Source of the DNA: Hofstenia miamia
Taxonomy: Eukaryota; Xenacoelomorpha; Acoela
Assembly (NCBI GenBank): GCA_004352715.1
Contig: SCFE01000055.1
Location: 1,178,709-1,242,708, forward strand
Reading direction: 5' to 3'
DNA length: 64,000 nucleotides
Positions within the stretch are counted from its first letter, which is position 1, and each line of letters opens with the position of its first letter. Of the stretch, positions 1 through 12,025 are shown piece by piece. Position numbers and translations under genes: made by a program. The notes beneath the pieces were generated by a model. That model made no database searches, was not told the origin of the DNA, and saw only the letters and a program-made list of their open reading frames with translations.

Positions 1-1140
1 ATTTGATGTTGATTCAGGGTTAAGATAAGCTTAAGCTTTTGGTAAGTACTCGCGCATTCCTTTCCATCTATGAAAGTTGATCTAGACCATTTAAAAGGAA
101 TCTACAAATTTTTGATACTTATATCGCGAAAATATTTTTAAAAATGTTTTCAAAAAAGAACAAATTCTTCAATAATCTGCAGGTTCGGTTACAATGTCAA
201 AAGTACGAGTAACGCGCGTCTAACGTTCATCTTTTGGCAGTTAAGCATCTTTCGAGATAAAATTGTATTATATAAATAATTTTTTAAAAACAAGTTAAGT
301 AAACTAATACCTATATACCGGTGCAAACGTACTTTTTGTCACATTTTTGGCAAAATTCGAATAAAGACTGTCAATGTTCTTCACATATTGTTTGCTTTTG
401 ACATTTGTTCGAAGTGTAGATTTTGGTGCTATTGCTAAAATTGTTTTATAATTCATCAATCGAGGTAATGGAATAAAGTCATTTTAATAATTATAATATA
501 ATAATTATTATTATTGTAATAGTGGTGTTGAATGCAATTGACAAGTAATAATGGCGCTCAATACAAACAAATACAATAGTTTAATACACTTAAGATAATA
601 ATGGTTATATACTTTGGAAATTAACAAAAAATTTGAATACGTATTATATACATTCTAATTTAATAGTTTTAATATCATACGTTTTAATATTATACTCTTC
701 TAGATTTTGAACAGTGTGTTAAATTTATTTTAAATAGGATTAAATTTGATACTTTGATCAAATTTTTGTGAATCATTGTAAAGGCGGGAATGGAGCATTA
801 TCTCCCACTAGATCTCTGCTATCTTTGCAAGGGTCATTTTAAGGCAAGTCGGTGAGCATTTAGCGGAGAAAACAAACTTTTTTTCTGTTTACTAATTTAG
901 GCTGTTCCTTCAACAAATATTTTTATTAGCAGTGATGGTTTCATTCCATTTTAGATAGTGTATTATTTTCTGACTTGTGCACTAAACAGACATATTGTGT
1001 CATCATTTACAGTGAGAAATTTTAAGTCAACCGAAATATATTTTATAGCAAGTAAAAAGTTCTTCCAGTTAACATGATACAAAGGAAATAAAAGAAATAT
1101 CAATGTTGGTAGTAATTGGAATAAACTCAGATGAAAATTT
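1..1140. other. AT-rich intergenic stretch
   Basis: No open frame with recognisable protein similarity, RNA gene or terminal inverted repeat was seen. A short GC-richer patch lies around 781-860 but has no readable identity. Confidence 0.5.
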
Positions 1141-1205
1141 ATCGTCATGCAGCGAGCATCAACATTATCACATTTAAGCGATCTTTACATAAAGAGCTTT
1201 TGTAG

Positions 1206-3000
1206 CATATCCCTGGCTGCAACGCTATTTGTAAAAAGCATTTCGTTAGGAAACAAAAAATATTTGGAGTTCTTTGCGATGGCATAGGTCTACTTTCAAG
1301 AAATGCTGAGTTTCCAATCAATATTCTCTCGACACTCGAAGAAATTCGTGATTCGGCCATTCCTGCTCGTAAGCATGTTCCCGTTGGATGTCGCAAATCA
1401 TTGGAACCGTTTATGGAGAAGCAGTTCAATTATGGTATGATGTAGGTGTTACATGCAAAAATGCGGGGAAAACAACGAATTACATCCGATTCCAAGTCCA
1501 AACATTGAGTGGGTAAGAGCCTTTTGCCCATGAAGGCAACCTAAAGAATGCATTTGCAGCTCTATAGCCGCTGAGACGTTATCTTACGATGATCACACTT
1601 TGGAAGTCACAATATCAAAAAAACATCGCACATAGAGTATCGAAGTAATTGATGTTGAAAACATTGATCCTGTTCCTGTTGTTTCTCAGCAGATTGTTTT
1701 AGATTGCATTCTAAATTTTCCCCGGGACGCTCAAAATTATATGTCTCCCAATGTCCTTCACCAAAATACTGTCAAAATTTAGTTTGCTAAATTTGCTTGT
1801 TCGTGAAAATTTTCTAGTAGTTATTGCTTCATTTCTTTGTGGTGCCAATTTATTAGCATTGAAAAGGAAATGTTTTTGAATGCGTCAAATTGCAGTTGGT
1901 GAATTTATGGGTAGCATAGTGACTAAATGTCCATGCTGTGCTACCCTATTGAAAGCTGCTAAATACTTAGCCCCTCATCAGGTAGGAGTTGGCTTTTCAA
2001 TTATTTTGCGAGGCAGTTATTAGCGGTTTAAGTTCAGTCTTTCCACATTTACCATCTGACATAATCACTTCATTTCTGCAAATCGATTTGAAAAACGCTT
2101 TTAATTCAATTTCACGCTGTGCCATGATTTCTCAAGTTAAGGATCACTTTCCCGAGGTTCAACAATGGGTTACATCCTGCTATAGTAATTCATTTTGGCT
2201 CTCGTTTAGAAAAGATGCTATCATGTCGGAGACTGGAACACAACAGGGAGATCTGTTGTCTTCTTTGCATTTTGCAATAATAAATAAGATTACCTTGGGG
2301 TTCTATTGCTGGTCATGCGAATGTGCTTGCAGCAGTATTTAAGGTTATATGTACAACATTTTCTCAAATTGGTTTAACGATGAGCATCGATAAATGTGAG
2401 ATACGGTCTCCAATTAAATTTATTGACCTTTCCTGTATTCCTGACTTAATCAATCGGTGATTCTTTTTGCAAAGCTCTCCTTAAGCATGCCATTCCTTGA
2501 TATTTTATAAACTAAGAAGGAAATACAATGTCTCAGATATACAGGTATGCTAGATATATTTCGAAACCATGCATTAGGACATGCTGGAGATATGGAGAGA
2601 ATGGCGGGGCATGTTCGTATGCGCGATACAGTCATAATTTTGCTTTGACAATGTAATATATTTTTACTTACTTTAACAGTCGCACAGCTGCTCTTGACAT
2701 AGCTGTTATTAGTTACCTGCAATTATCAACAGTAACACATGATGGAATTTCTGCCGGTTACGCCTTGAAAGAAGCAGAAAATAGAAAATTTTCGGAACAC
2801 TAGCAGATGTTACAAGAAGCAGGGAATAAATTTTTTCCCTGGCTGTTGAAGCATTAGGAGGTTGATCCTTGTTGGCTTCAAAGATGATTAGAAACATTTT
2901 GTACATAAATGTTGCAAGAGTAGGTGATGGAGAACCTCACAACCAATATTTTAGCAGTTGGGAGTAATACTTCAAAGATGGAACACAACTCTAATTATAT
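1206..3000 (+). pseudogene. Degenerate retroelement reverse transcriptase
   Basis: A plus-strand series of frames reads as a broken reverse transcriptase. Near 1960 a LAPHQVGVG stretch matches the PxQxGxG segment that precedes the RT palm in one group of metazoan RTs. From about 2065 there is LQIDLKNAFNSI, with the first catalytic Asp in the D-x-x-NAFNS context, followed near 2240 by GTQQGDLLS, the RT QGD block. The YLDD-type catalytic pair should follow, but the sequence jumps to GSIAGH and then IGLTMSIDKCEI (about 2365-2405), so the second catalytic block appears deleted. Family C-terminal signatures LAVEALGG (about 2838-2862) and VILQRWN (about 2965-2985) sit in other frames. A 79-codon open frame at 1206-1445 lies upstream on the same strand and could be the N-terminal part; I do not recognise it. 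Many stops and frame changes make it non-functional. The element family is not named with confidence; QGD and IGL..KCE argue against a host gene. Confidence 0.7.
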
Positions 3001-5785
3001 CACGTTATAAAAACGATTAAATAATTTATGCAATTTCCCAAAAATAAATGGTTGCAAATTAAAAGGTCATTGTAATGTAAGTTATAATTATTGATTTTTT
3101 TGTAAATTTGATAATAATTTTTAATCATGCAATATTAATGTATACATTTGCTGTTAATAAGAACTTAAATAATGGGATTTTGTAAATCTGTAGATAATTT
3201 TGAATGATTTGAATGCTAATTTTGTAAATTTGTTGATAACTGTGAATAATTTGTTAATTAAGCAGCATGAAATTTTTGACATGTTATAATTTTAGTCTTG
3301 TGTTCTTTCGCTTGTTAGTTAATAAACAGATGGGTTATAAATATGTTGAGAAAACAATGCAATTTCGACATTGTGGCAGCATAGCATCCTGTTCATACCC
3401 AAACATTGCGTGTCTTATGTGAGAGGCGTCATTAATTTCCTAAATACCTATGCACAATAATTACAAAACAAATATTTCAGACTATTTCAGTAACTGCCAT
3501 TTTTGTTAAATTTGTATCCTAACTATGATTTACATGAAATAAGCATTTTTATGAAAAATATTGAAATTTCTTTAATTAGAGAAGTCAACTTTCAAACTGC
3601 ATCATTAAAGAAGGATTCGTTTCAAAATTTTCTTTGTTTACACGTGTAAGAAGTTCTGATCTTGGTTTCTCTTTGTGATGAAATCCCAGAGTTTTAATTA
3701 TTATAATACGATGGGTATTTTATGAGTTTGAAGAATGTTAACATAGTATAATGAGTTATTTTAGAAGGTAAACGACCTAAAAATGCAATGCTTATTTTTA
3801 GAAGAGTTTTTCTTTGAAACACTTAATGCACACCTTAATTGTAAGTCTCTAACATTTGACCTTAAATATCAAATCATTGTCAACGTACTCTTAGGCAATG
3901 CTATGTACTTAAGTTTGTTATTCTTTCAACTCACTTTGATTCAGAAAGTCTAATTAGTAAAAATAACTAGAAAGTTGTAGAATAGCTTCTCCTATAGTGT
4001 AAATGACTAATGTCATATTATTCTCAAACCAGTAAGGATTGCGCTTAGATATCATAACCACAGAAACAAGGTTTCATATTAAAAGAAATCTAACCTCTCA
4101 CTATTACAATATGACTTCAAGCACAATTGGCTGAAATTGCTTAAAATCTTCGATTTCTATATAGCTACATCTTCTTATTATAATAAATAGAATGATAAAA
4201 TCAGAATTTCGAGAAATAAAAGATGTTATATGTTAATTCAAAATTTCCATCTTTGAATGCGATAAATTTATTATTTAAATGACAAATATTAGTAACAGCT
4301 ATATAGTTAACAATTTTTCAGATAGTTGTTCCAGTTGTTTTTTGATCTGTCATGGTGGACAGCTTTACATGAAAGAGTTGTTTCTAGCAAGAACCTAAAG
4401 ATCAAAATTTAAGAATTGCAATCTGGAGCCAATGAAATCATAAGAAATTTCAACAGCTTCACAAAAATCCGCCCTTGATGCCATTTTCCAGGTAACAACT
4501 GCTGTGTGATCAGAAGTTTACAAGAAAACAAATTCAAATCAATAACTAAAATTGTTAGTACTGATCATAATTTCAATTGCAACTTTCCAGTAACCTTTCT
4601 TATCTTTGGATTGGGATTGTATTATAAATTGTTTCTCCCCCATGTTCAATATTTCACTGCTTTTTTCCTAAATTGGATTTATTATAGTGTTTGATAAGAA
4701 CATTTTTCTCGATTTTGTAATGTTACTTCACTAGCTTTAAGATCCCTTGATGCTTTTGAATTTTTTTAAATTTTTCTCACGCTAGCTACTGCAATTCGCT
4801 TTTTCTTTGTTAACTGCAACATTAATAAAGACAATGAAGGAATTTTGATATAGCTTGCAACTATTGAAATTGAGGTGTACATCTCAAAAGAAATGTTAGA
4901 ATTTTTGTTTTTAAGAAGTCTTATTTCATCAATTAACCTGTTATAGTTTAAAATTTATAGTTATTTAATACACTAGTTATTGTTTCTGGACATCCTGTAG
5001 AAACGTAATGTCCATTCAGAACATAGAAAAATTGTTAATGATAATTTATACTTTCTTACAGATATACTACCACTTTTCATTAAATTTTTATCAATTAAGC
5101 ATCAATAAAATATTAATGATCATATCAACCTAAGTCGACTTGGGTATTTCGAAGGGTTGTACAGTGGGGCTTAGTATCTCTTATATCACAACTTTCATTT
5201 TCACCAACCATTTTTGGTCCTTCTCCAAATTTTAAGAAGTTAGAAAAGATATTTGTTTTACAACTCTCCCTAATATTTGGCATATAATATTTGTAAAAAA
5301 TCACGCACTTCAATCGACCGTCATTCATAAGCATTAGTTTTATGCATCCATGCCTATTTTCAAAGCAATTGACTCAAAACTAACTCTCATAACCGCAAAT
5401 AGTGCTGAATATTACCGAGCAATTCCATCATTATCTTTTGAAAATGGCCAATTTTTGTATAATGAATTTCGGAGAATTTGTGTGTGGTTTTGGAGGTTAA
5501 TATTATAATTATTGTTTAAAATTGGGTTTTAGGCATTTTGAAGTACTGCTTTATGTGTTGCTATTTGAAACATTTTTTTTTGACATTTTTTCAACCTATT
5601 AAATAGCTTTTGTGCTCTATTTTATAAGCTAATTAAAGTTAACCTGTTTAAGGGACAAATACTGGTAAAGTGGCGGCATCGATTATAATCTAAATTAGAG
5701 TAGTTTTCGCTCGATGTTTTATTGAATATTAATGGAAATATCATGATTGGTTTTCTAGTGATAGCCCTAATTTTCGATGCAACAT
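3001..5785. other. AT-rich intergenic stretch, no recognised gene
   Basis: Only short random-looking frames are present (for example 62 codons at 4506-4694, hydrophobic, without a family signature). No inverted termini or tandem arrays were noticed. Confidence 0.45.
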
Positions 5786-5790
5786 TCTAT

Positions 5791-5808
5791 TGTAGTGTAG
5801 TGTCACGT
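5791..5808 (+). repeat. TGTAGTGTAGTGTCAC motif, copy 1
   Basis: First of four same-strand copies of the core GTAGTGTAGTGTCAC. It lies upstream of the transposon-like pseudogene that starts near 6048; the bases around it do not match those around the other copies. Confidence 0.7.
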
Positions 5809-5989
5809 TTTAGCTATATTTATGTTGTTTGCTAAATGCTCGCGCTTTGTTTACTAATGTAGCCCTATTGAATTAAGGGGAAATGGTTTATAGAGGCTTT
5901 TGTTATTATAAATAAACACCTGTTGTTATTTGCTGTTATATTATAAAGCGCAGGAAAACGTAGAGCAGTGTCACAGTTTGTTTCACAGT

Positions 5990-6008
5990 TGTAGTGTAGT
6001 GTCACGTG
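5990..6008 (+). repeat. TGTAGTGTAGTGTCAC motif, copy 2
   Basis: Second copy, 199 bases after the first and about 40 bases before the first Met of the downstream frame. A degenerate half-copy (GCAGTGTCACAG) precedes it near 5965. Confidence 0.7.
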
Positions 6009-6287
6009 TACGTCCAGATCATTTATTTTAGTTTGATATACTGCAAATGCCGGTCTCTGTAGCTAAGAGAAAGTGCCAAAACCGCCTAAAACAGAAACAA
6101 GACAATCCAGAACTATACCGTCAACGAAAAGCCGCCGAGATGAAGCGTTATCGAAACAATCGGAAAAAGAAGATAAACGACTTACCAGTCGGTAGAACGT
6201 AAAATGGCGTGAACTTCGGCTGAAAAAAGTGAATGAAATCCGACGATATCGTAGCAAATCTAAAACAGAACGAATGCGTTAACTATC

Positions 6288-6384
6288 CATATAGGAGTGC
6301 ATTTTCATTGTGAAGAGCAGTTGCAAAAGTTCAGAAGTACTTACCTGTGTCACCTCGAAAAAGAAAAACTGTTATTTCAAAGCT
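6288..6384 (+). repeat. 97-bp direct duplication, left copy
   Basis: Identical except for one base (CA versus CG) to 6689-6785, which begins immediately after the single N at 6688. This is the pattern of overlapping contig ends, or of two alleles placed in series, rather than a natural tandem repeat. Confidence 0.85.
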
Positions 6385-6688
6385 TGTAAGTCGGTCCTGC
6401 TCAGCCTGCTCTGCCAACGCCGATGTATGCCGCAAGAAATATAATAAATTACCTGATGAATCAAAGAGCTTGGTACACGAATACTATGTGTGATGATATA
6501 TCACGTCAATCACCTGGTAAACGGGATTAAGTAATACTTAGAAATGAGGAAGGAAAATGAAAAGAGCAAAGTCGTTGTCTTCTTATGAGTGTAGCTGAAT
6601 GTTTCAATTGTTTAAGTTGCACTATCCCAATATTAATATCGGTAAATCAAAATTTTTTGATTTAAGACCACCAACAGTCTTGTTCAGN

Positions 6689-6785
6689 CATATAGGAGTG
6701 CATTTTCGTTGTGAAGAGCAGTTGCAAAAGTTCAGAAGTACTTACCTGTGTCACCTCGAAAAAGAAAAACTGTTATTTCAAAGCT
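6689..6785 (+). repeat. 97-bp direct duplication, right copy
   Basis: Second copy of 6288-6384, starting directly after the N at 6688. Confidence 0.85.
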
Positions 6786-7248
6786 ATTTAGTGATTCACC
6801 GTGTAGACAATTCAATAACAAGTTTATAATGACAACGCTGTCTTCAATATGGTTCAATTTATATTCGTTTAAACTGCAATGGAATTTCTTTTGTACATCG
6901 CATGGAGAAGGACCATACGATGGCTTGAGCGGCACAATAAAACTGCTTGTTTGAAAATATTGTGACATAACGTCATCTACTAAACCCGATGTTTTGTTTT
7001 ATTTGTTTGTTGATATCGTTCGTAAAATCTCTTGTCCAGTGTCATGCCCAGGCACATCAACGAGACGTATCAATTTGTTTAAGTGCCCAGATTTGGGACA
7101 TTTATGGTACTAGCGATCGACAATTTTCCTACCGTTTTTTTGTTTTTTGTATGTATCTCTTCATTTACTTTGGTGAATTTTTGTTAATCAAGTTAATAAA
7201 CAATGTGTACACCGTTGATTTCTTTGGTTAAAATTCAAGCGTACAAAC

Positions 7249-7264
7249 TGTAGTGTAGTGTCAC
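7249..7264 (+). repeat. TGTAGTGTAGTGTCAC motif, copy 3
   Basis: Third copy, downstream of the pseudogene and in the same orientation as the upstream copies. Confidence 0.7.
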
Positions 7265-7495
7265 AGACCTACTGTTGATGATATGGTAGTAATCATCTAT
7301 TTGATGTGTCGTCTGAGAACGATTGAAATGAAATGGTGTAGAACATACAAATGGCTTTGCATCCAAAATGAACAAAATGCTAGAAATGTCAATAGGGAGC
7401 AGAACTTACTTGATCAAACTATGTGCTAAAATACAGGTGGTTTTTTAGGTAGTGTAGTATTAAAACTGAATACAATCTTTCAAATAATGCTAAAA

Positions 7496-7514
7496 CGTAG
7501 TGTAGTGTCACGTG
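7496..7514 (+). repeat. CGTAGTGTAGTGTCACGTG motif, copy 4
   Basis: Fourth copy; a partial one (GGTAGTGTAGTATT) lies at about 7448-7461. The spacing of copies 3 and 4 (247 bases) resembles that of copies 1 and 2 (199 bases). Confidence 0.7.
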
Positions 7515-8030
7515 GAATTGACCTACCCCCAATGAGGTCCAATACAATCTTTCTAAAATTGTCAGCTATTCGGTGCCATTTATAATATTAATACTGTAAT
7601 AATTGTTATAGCGCTGCTAATTGCCTTCCATTTTTTATAGTGGTGCTGATAATCATTTTTTGCTATGATTACAAAAACTTTTATAGCGCCACCAAGGAAT
7701 TTTTTGTAAAACAATGCCGATGACACCGATTACAATTATCGCTAAAATTTCTATGAAAACAACTGGTTTTATATGGTTTATATGAAGTAAACTAAGTAAA
7801 TATTTGCATTAATTTTGAAATAACTGAATATGACTCTATCTTGTGACATTTTTTAATAAACTTTTTACTTTCTAGTTCTTTTTAAATATGCCTTGCGTAG
7901 CGAGTTATTTTCAGATTGAGTGCGGACGAGCAGTTTTATTCGCTTCTACATTGAATTTTACATCTAAAACATGGTTTTCAATGCATTTTAAATAAGTCTT
8001 GGTCGATATTTTTGTTGAAATTCTTAAAAT

Positions 8031-8369
8031 TTAACATTGTAAAGGCCTGGTTTGAATGATAATCAGGGGGCGGATAAGCTTAAGGATGTATTTAAAAAGA
8101 AACGATGAATCATGAATGTTGTTATCTTGCAAAGTATAAAGGTTGGTGTGATTATTAAAGTTTAAATCTTTTAATATTTCACTAAACTGATGTAAAGTTA
8201 AGATGCAAAACTTAAATTGTTCTTTATGCAGTAAATCATTGTGAATTTTCATTTCATTTATAGAGGTAATTTTGTATTTGGTATCAGTATAATTTCCTAG
8301 ATTTATAAATATCTCATTAAGTTTATTAGCTATGTTTTTGTTGATAATATATGATTTCATTTTAAACAT
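8031..8369 (-). pseudogene. LINE ORF2 fragment before the RT core
   Basis: A 112-codon minus-strand frame contains NKNIANKLNEIFINLGN, the N..FF..IG-type segment that many LINE ORF2 proteins carry between endonuclease and RT, then a spacer and a SSFLFKYILKLI stretch resembling the part just before the first RT motif. The expected SSGxDxI block is eroded. The frame ends in a stop soon after. It belongs to the minus-strand LINE debris that extends to 12.5 kb, but the 10.3-11.2 kb pieces contain the same region of ORF2, so at least two LINE copies are mixed here. Confidence 0.55.
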
Positions 8370-9480
8370 TTGTTAATGTGATCTCTGAAGAATTTTTATA
8401 TTTAAAATATTTCGATATAAATCTCCATCCTTGTGCTATGCTTTTGTTCTAAAATTAATTTCAAGAAAATGTGTACATCTCTTTAATATTAACATTATTA
8501 TGTATTTTTAAAATCATTTGCACAAAAATCAATATACAAATATAGTATTAAACACTTATTAGGATTTCAAAAACATTATTTTCTTCATTAATGCATCTCG
8601 GTTGTTTGAAGTGATTGAGGTCTTTTGTAATTTAAATGTGATTTTTCTTGGTTGGCCAATTCCAATTATTTCTCCCTTTTTCTTTCATATAGTTAAATGT
8701 GATCTTTAATCTTAAATGTTATCTTAAATATTCTCTTTAACATTTGGTAAATATTTTGTTTTTAATATATTTATACTAGGAAAATGTTTGTCATTTTTAT
8801 GTTTACAGTAAATTATGTACCCTTTGTATTTCAGTTTAATTAACTGCTTTGTTTCATTTGATAACAAGTTCTTCCATTTACTTAATTCATTTTGATTCGT
8901 ATTCTTCTTAACTCATTAAAAACATAGTTTAAATTTTTAGTAATGAATCGCAATTTTTCATCAACATTTGTCAAATTATAAAAAAATTTCCAATCTAAGC
9001 ATAATTATTGGTTTAATGAAGTATTTTGGTCTTAATTACTTCTGGAATGAACGTAGTGATATTCTAATTCTATTTTATTTGGTTTAATCTCTTCCTTTTG
9101 GATTGCACACATTAATAGATAATCTGAAATCAAAGAATTCCATACAAAGTATTCAAAATATTTTGTTTCTTTTATATCACAAATAATGTGTTCTATTCAT
9201 GAAAATTGTTTTGAATGAATATGTGATAGAGTACTGGCATTAAATGGTTTCATTTTAAAGATATCTATCATATCATGAATATTTTTTAGTTTTGTTTCAT
9301 TTAAGAGTCAAAGCAAATTTATTGCTTAAATGTATATAAAAACTATAAACTAACACATGACAAAAATATTTACAAAATTAATTAAATATGCAATATTAAT
9401 TAAAGGGCAGTTTTAAAAGTAATTTGACCATGCGTTGAGTTTATTATCTATGCCCAATAATGTTTGCCTATTTAATAGAA
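8370..9480. other. Probable decayed LINE sequence
   Basis: Very AT-rich stretch between two recognisable minus-strand LINE pieces. Minus-strand translation gives short lysine- and asparagine-rich runs without motifs. It may be older ORF2 sequence, but nothing in it proves this. Confidence 0.3.
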
Positions 9481-9481
9481 A

Positions 9482-9545
9482 TTGTTTTATTTTTTTCTTG
9501 AAATGTTTGGTTGGTATTTTTTGCCAACAATGATATACTTAGAAC
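9482..9545 (+). mobile_element. Inverted fragment of LINE 3' coding end
   Basis: The plus strand here reads FGWYFLPTMIYLE and matches the reverse complement of about 10345-10400, where the minus strand reads FGWYSLPTMIYLE. The two pieces therefore point in opposite directions. The fragment runs into a 360-base N gap (9546-9905), so its true length is unknown. Confidence 0.7.
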
Positions 9546-9905
9546 NNNNNNNNNNNNNNNNNNNNNNNNNNNNNNNNNNNNNNNNNNNNNNNNNNNNNNN
9601 NNNNNNNNNNNNNNNNNNNNNNNNNNNNNNNNNNNNNNNNNNNNNNNNNNNNNNNNNNNNNNNNNNNNNNNNNNNNNNNNNNNNNNNNNNNNNNNNNNNN
9701 NNNNNNNNNNNNNNNNNNNNNNNNNNNNNNNNNNNNNNNNNNNNNNNNNNNNNNNNNNNNNNNNNNNNNNNNNNNNNNNNNNNNNNNNNNNNNNNNNNNN
9801 NNNNNNNNNNNNNNNNNNNNNNNNNNNNNNNNNNNNNNNNNNNNNNNNNNNNNNNNNNNNNNNNNNNNNNNNNNNNNNNNNNNNNNNNNNNNNNNNNNNN
9901 NNNNN
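9546..9905. other. Assembly gap (360 N)
   Basis: Run of N between oppositely oriented LINE fragments; probably an unassembled repeat. Confidence 0.99.
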
Positions 9906-10304
9906 AGAAGCAGTTAGGTAACAATAGCAGAATGTGTGATTCCACTGATTATTAAATAACAGCATATACCAACCCATTGACGCTCTTCTAAAAAGAAGTT
10001 ATTACTTGAACAATATATTATAGCGAAAATTATCCATCAACCTTTCAATTACAATGGCTTAAATAAAATTCACAAATGCTTGCCATAACACTATTATCTC
10101 GCACACATAATTTAATCAATTCAGAAAAGTATGTAGATATTCAAAATATTGTTGTTACCTCAATAAATCCTTCGAAGACACAAAATCCACTTTGTAGGAA
10201 CATTGCTTAAGGTTATTAAATACGTCTTATTATCACATATATTTACTATTTACTTCACGAAGTCCATCTCACATGCTTATTCTGGGTTTCCATAGTTACA
10301 TATT

Positions 10305-10620
10305 TTAAGCAATTTGCATTGTCGGTTTTAAGAAAGTGTTTGTCGTTTCTAAGTATATCATTGTTGGCAAAGAATACCAACCGAAATGTTTACAGTTTTT
10401 CTCACATTTTATATCAATACTTAAATCATTCCATAAGATTGAACATTTAAAAGAAAATGAATCTTGACGATTATTCATGCTAGAAAGTGTTTTACTTCTT
10501 TTATTGATTTTGATGTAATTATTAAGAAAACTTAATGAACTTAATTCATGAATAAATTTATGAATCATACATAAAGATTGATACTGAATAAAGTAACTCG
10601 GGGCCAAAATATTATATGAT
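10305..10620 (-). pseudogene. LINE ORF2 C-terminal fragment
   Basis: A 100-codon minus-strand frame ends the ORF2 protein. It shows the usual order near the C-terminus of CR1/jockey-type ORF2: a hydrophobic helix, a basic region (KINKRSKTLSS) and FKCSILWNDLSIDIK, matching the R-S--WN-LP--I signature. The first RT blocks lie on the same strand at 10674-11250, with most of the RT missing between. The last 30 residues are repeated in inverse orientation at 9482-9545. Confidence 0.65.
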
Positions 10621-10673
10621 GAGCTAAATTGCGTTATGGATTCATGTTTTAATTAAGTGTTCTAAATACCCAG

Positions 10674-11250
10674 TTAAACATTTTTGCTAATGATGAACGT
10701 TTTTGCGATGTGAGATTTTGAAAAAGAAATNNNNNNNNNNNNNNNNNNNNNNNNNNNNNNNNNNNNNNNNNNNNNNNNNNNNNNNNNNAAATATTTTTTA
10801 ATTATCCAATACGGTAGGTTGCTGGATCCACAAGATTTATTAGTATCTAGTTTATTTACTACATTTCTAAGATCATGATAGGAAATTAAGTTGAAATGAA
10901 ACTGTTCCCTTGTTCGTATATCAGATTGTTGAGAAGAAAAGTTTCCATTTTCTTCAAATTTAAAATTGAATTTACCCATATTTTCAAAATTTCTGTTTAA
11001 AATATTGGCGATATCCTTCTTATTTTTGTACGTCCTATTATCATGCTTTATTTCTTCAATGTGTATATTTAGCCCTTTAGTTTTGCCAATGCTTTTATTA
11101 AGAAAATTCCATCTTTGGTTAGATTTTTTTAAACGTTTGAAGTAATCCTTTAAGATAATTTTGATTGTAATAAAAAACTATAGTATAATTGCTGCATATA
11201 TTTTGAGAATTTTCTTAAACATTGTTTTATAGATTCCTTATATGACTGTC
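10674..11250 (-). pseudogene. LINE ORF2 fragment, pre-RT and first RT block
   Basis: Minus-strand translation, with frameshifts, gives NQRWNFLNK..GK near 11090, then ILNRNFENMGKFNFKFEE near 10960-11010, then LRNVVNKLDTNKSCGSSNLPYWIIKKY at about 10797-10880. The last matches the LxxLxxxKSxGxDxIP block that opens the RT domain of non-LTR retrotransposons. A 58-base gap (10731-10788) cuts the next part. Order on the minus strand is ORF1-like zinc knuckle (11.7-12.0 kb), this fragment, then the C-terminal fragment (10.3-10.6 kb); the endonuclease region is too short to be complete. Confidence 0.7.
10731..10788. other. Assembly gap (58 N)
   Basis: Short N run inside the LINE ORF2 fragment. Confidence 0.99.
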
Positions 11251-11686
11251 TATTACTACAATAACTGATATTTATTAGCTTGGTATGTCCATTCATCTTT
11301 CCTTCAATCCATAAGCTTTCGTATTTTAAATGCTTTACAACCCTATCTGTTCTTTATTTTGGTTTTAAGTGTTTTTGAACAGATAGGAGAACACCTCCGC
11401 CTCATATTTTTTTGTTAATAAAAATGTTTATATTTTTCGTAAAAATAATAGATTTTTATTTTTATTTCGAAGTTCATCATTGTTTTTATGTTTTTGTAAT
11501 TCCAATAACAGAGTTTAAATCAAAATTGTTTAAAAAATCACAAAATTTATCATATTTATTTGTAGTACTTAGAAAGTTTATATTTATGAATTTTATTTTA
11601 TTTATTAAGACCTATTTTTCTTTTAATTGCGTAAATTAATGATGTTTTTGCTTTTAAGGTTGGATTTATTCACACTTATTCTTCAA

Positions 11687-11956
11687 TCATGAAATTTTTA
11701 GTTGTTCTTTGAATAGAGGACATTCTTTGTTAAATGTATTATGATTTGTTGCGTTGTTGTTATATTTATTGGAGTTAAACGAGTTTATACAACAATGCTG
11801 ATTTTTGTTATTTTTGTTTGGACATTTTTTGTAGCTATAATTTTTCATGCAACATATACAGTTATCAACATTATTTAGGCATGATTTTTTTGTGTGACCA
11901 AATTTACCACATTTGGAGCGCATTATGAGGTATAAATGATCACTGACATGCAACAT
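11687..11956 (-). pseudogene. LINE ORF1 zinc-knuckle fragment (gag-like)
   Basis: An 89-codon minus-strand frame contains KCGKFGHTKKSC, a CCHC-type knuckle (C-x4-H-x4-C visible). The residue where the first Cys of a CxxC pair is expected is Arg, one transition away from Cys. A second knuckle follows (CICCMKNYSYKKC) with Tyr in place of His. Tandem CCHC knuckles near the C-terminus of ORF1 are typical of gag-like proteins of jockey- and I-type LINEs, where they bind RNA. The position upstream, on the minus strand, of the ORF2 fragments at 10.3-11.2 kb fits ORF1. The altered zinc ligands and missing N-terminus indicate decay. Confidence 0.65.
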
Positions 11957-12025
11957 TGTATAACCAAATCATATTTTATTATTTAGATGTATTGATTTCA
12001 GGTTTCGAGAAACCTTGAAGATCGC

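Larger units (their letters stand above)
6048..7130 (+). pseudogene. Frameshifted transposon-like protein of unknown family
   Basis: The frame beginning at about 6048 encodes a very basic N-terminus rich in RQRK, KRYR and NRKKK repeats, then shifts frame and continues with WRELRLKKVNEIRRYRSK. Downstream pieces in changing frames read SPRKRKTVISKL, YNKLPDESKSLVHEYY..DDISRQSPGKRD (about 6440-6530), then KSKFFDLRPP (about 6640-6670) and WNFFCTSHGEGPYDG (about 6870-6925). From memory these blocks match a multicopy family of uncharacterised invertebrate proteins that is probably transposon-derived; I cannot name the superfamily. A single N at 6688 separates two contigs that share a 97-base segment, so the order of the middle part is uncertain. 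Stops and frameshifts in every section make it a pseudogene. Four copies of the GTAGTGTAGTGTCAC motif flank it, two on each side, and could be its binding sites or ends. Confidence 0.6.

Noticed and set aside
23-1140. Promoter or gene at the left edge
   Set aside because: No frame, splice pattern or conserved block could be supported.
9468-9977. Open frames of 136-169 codons
   Set aside because: They consist almost entirely of N; only the edges carry sequence.
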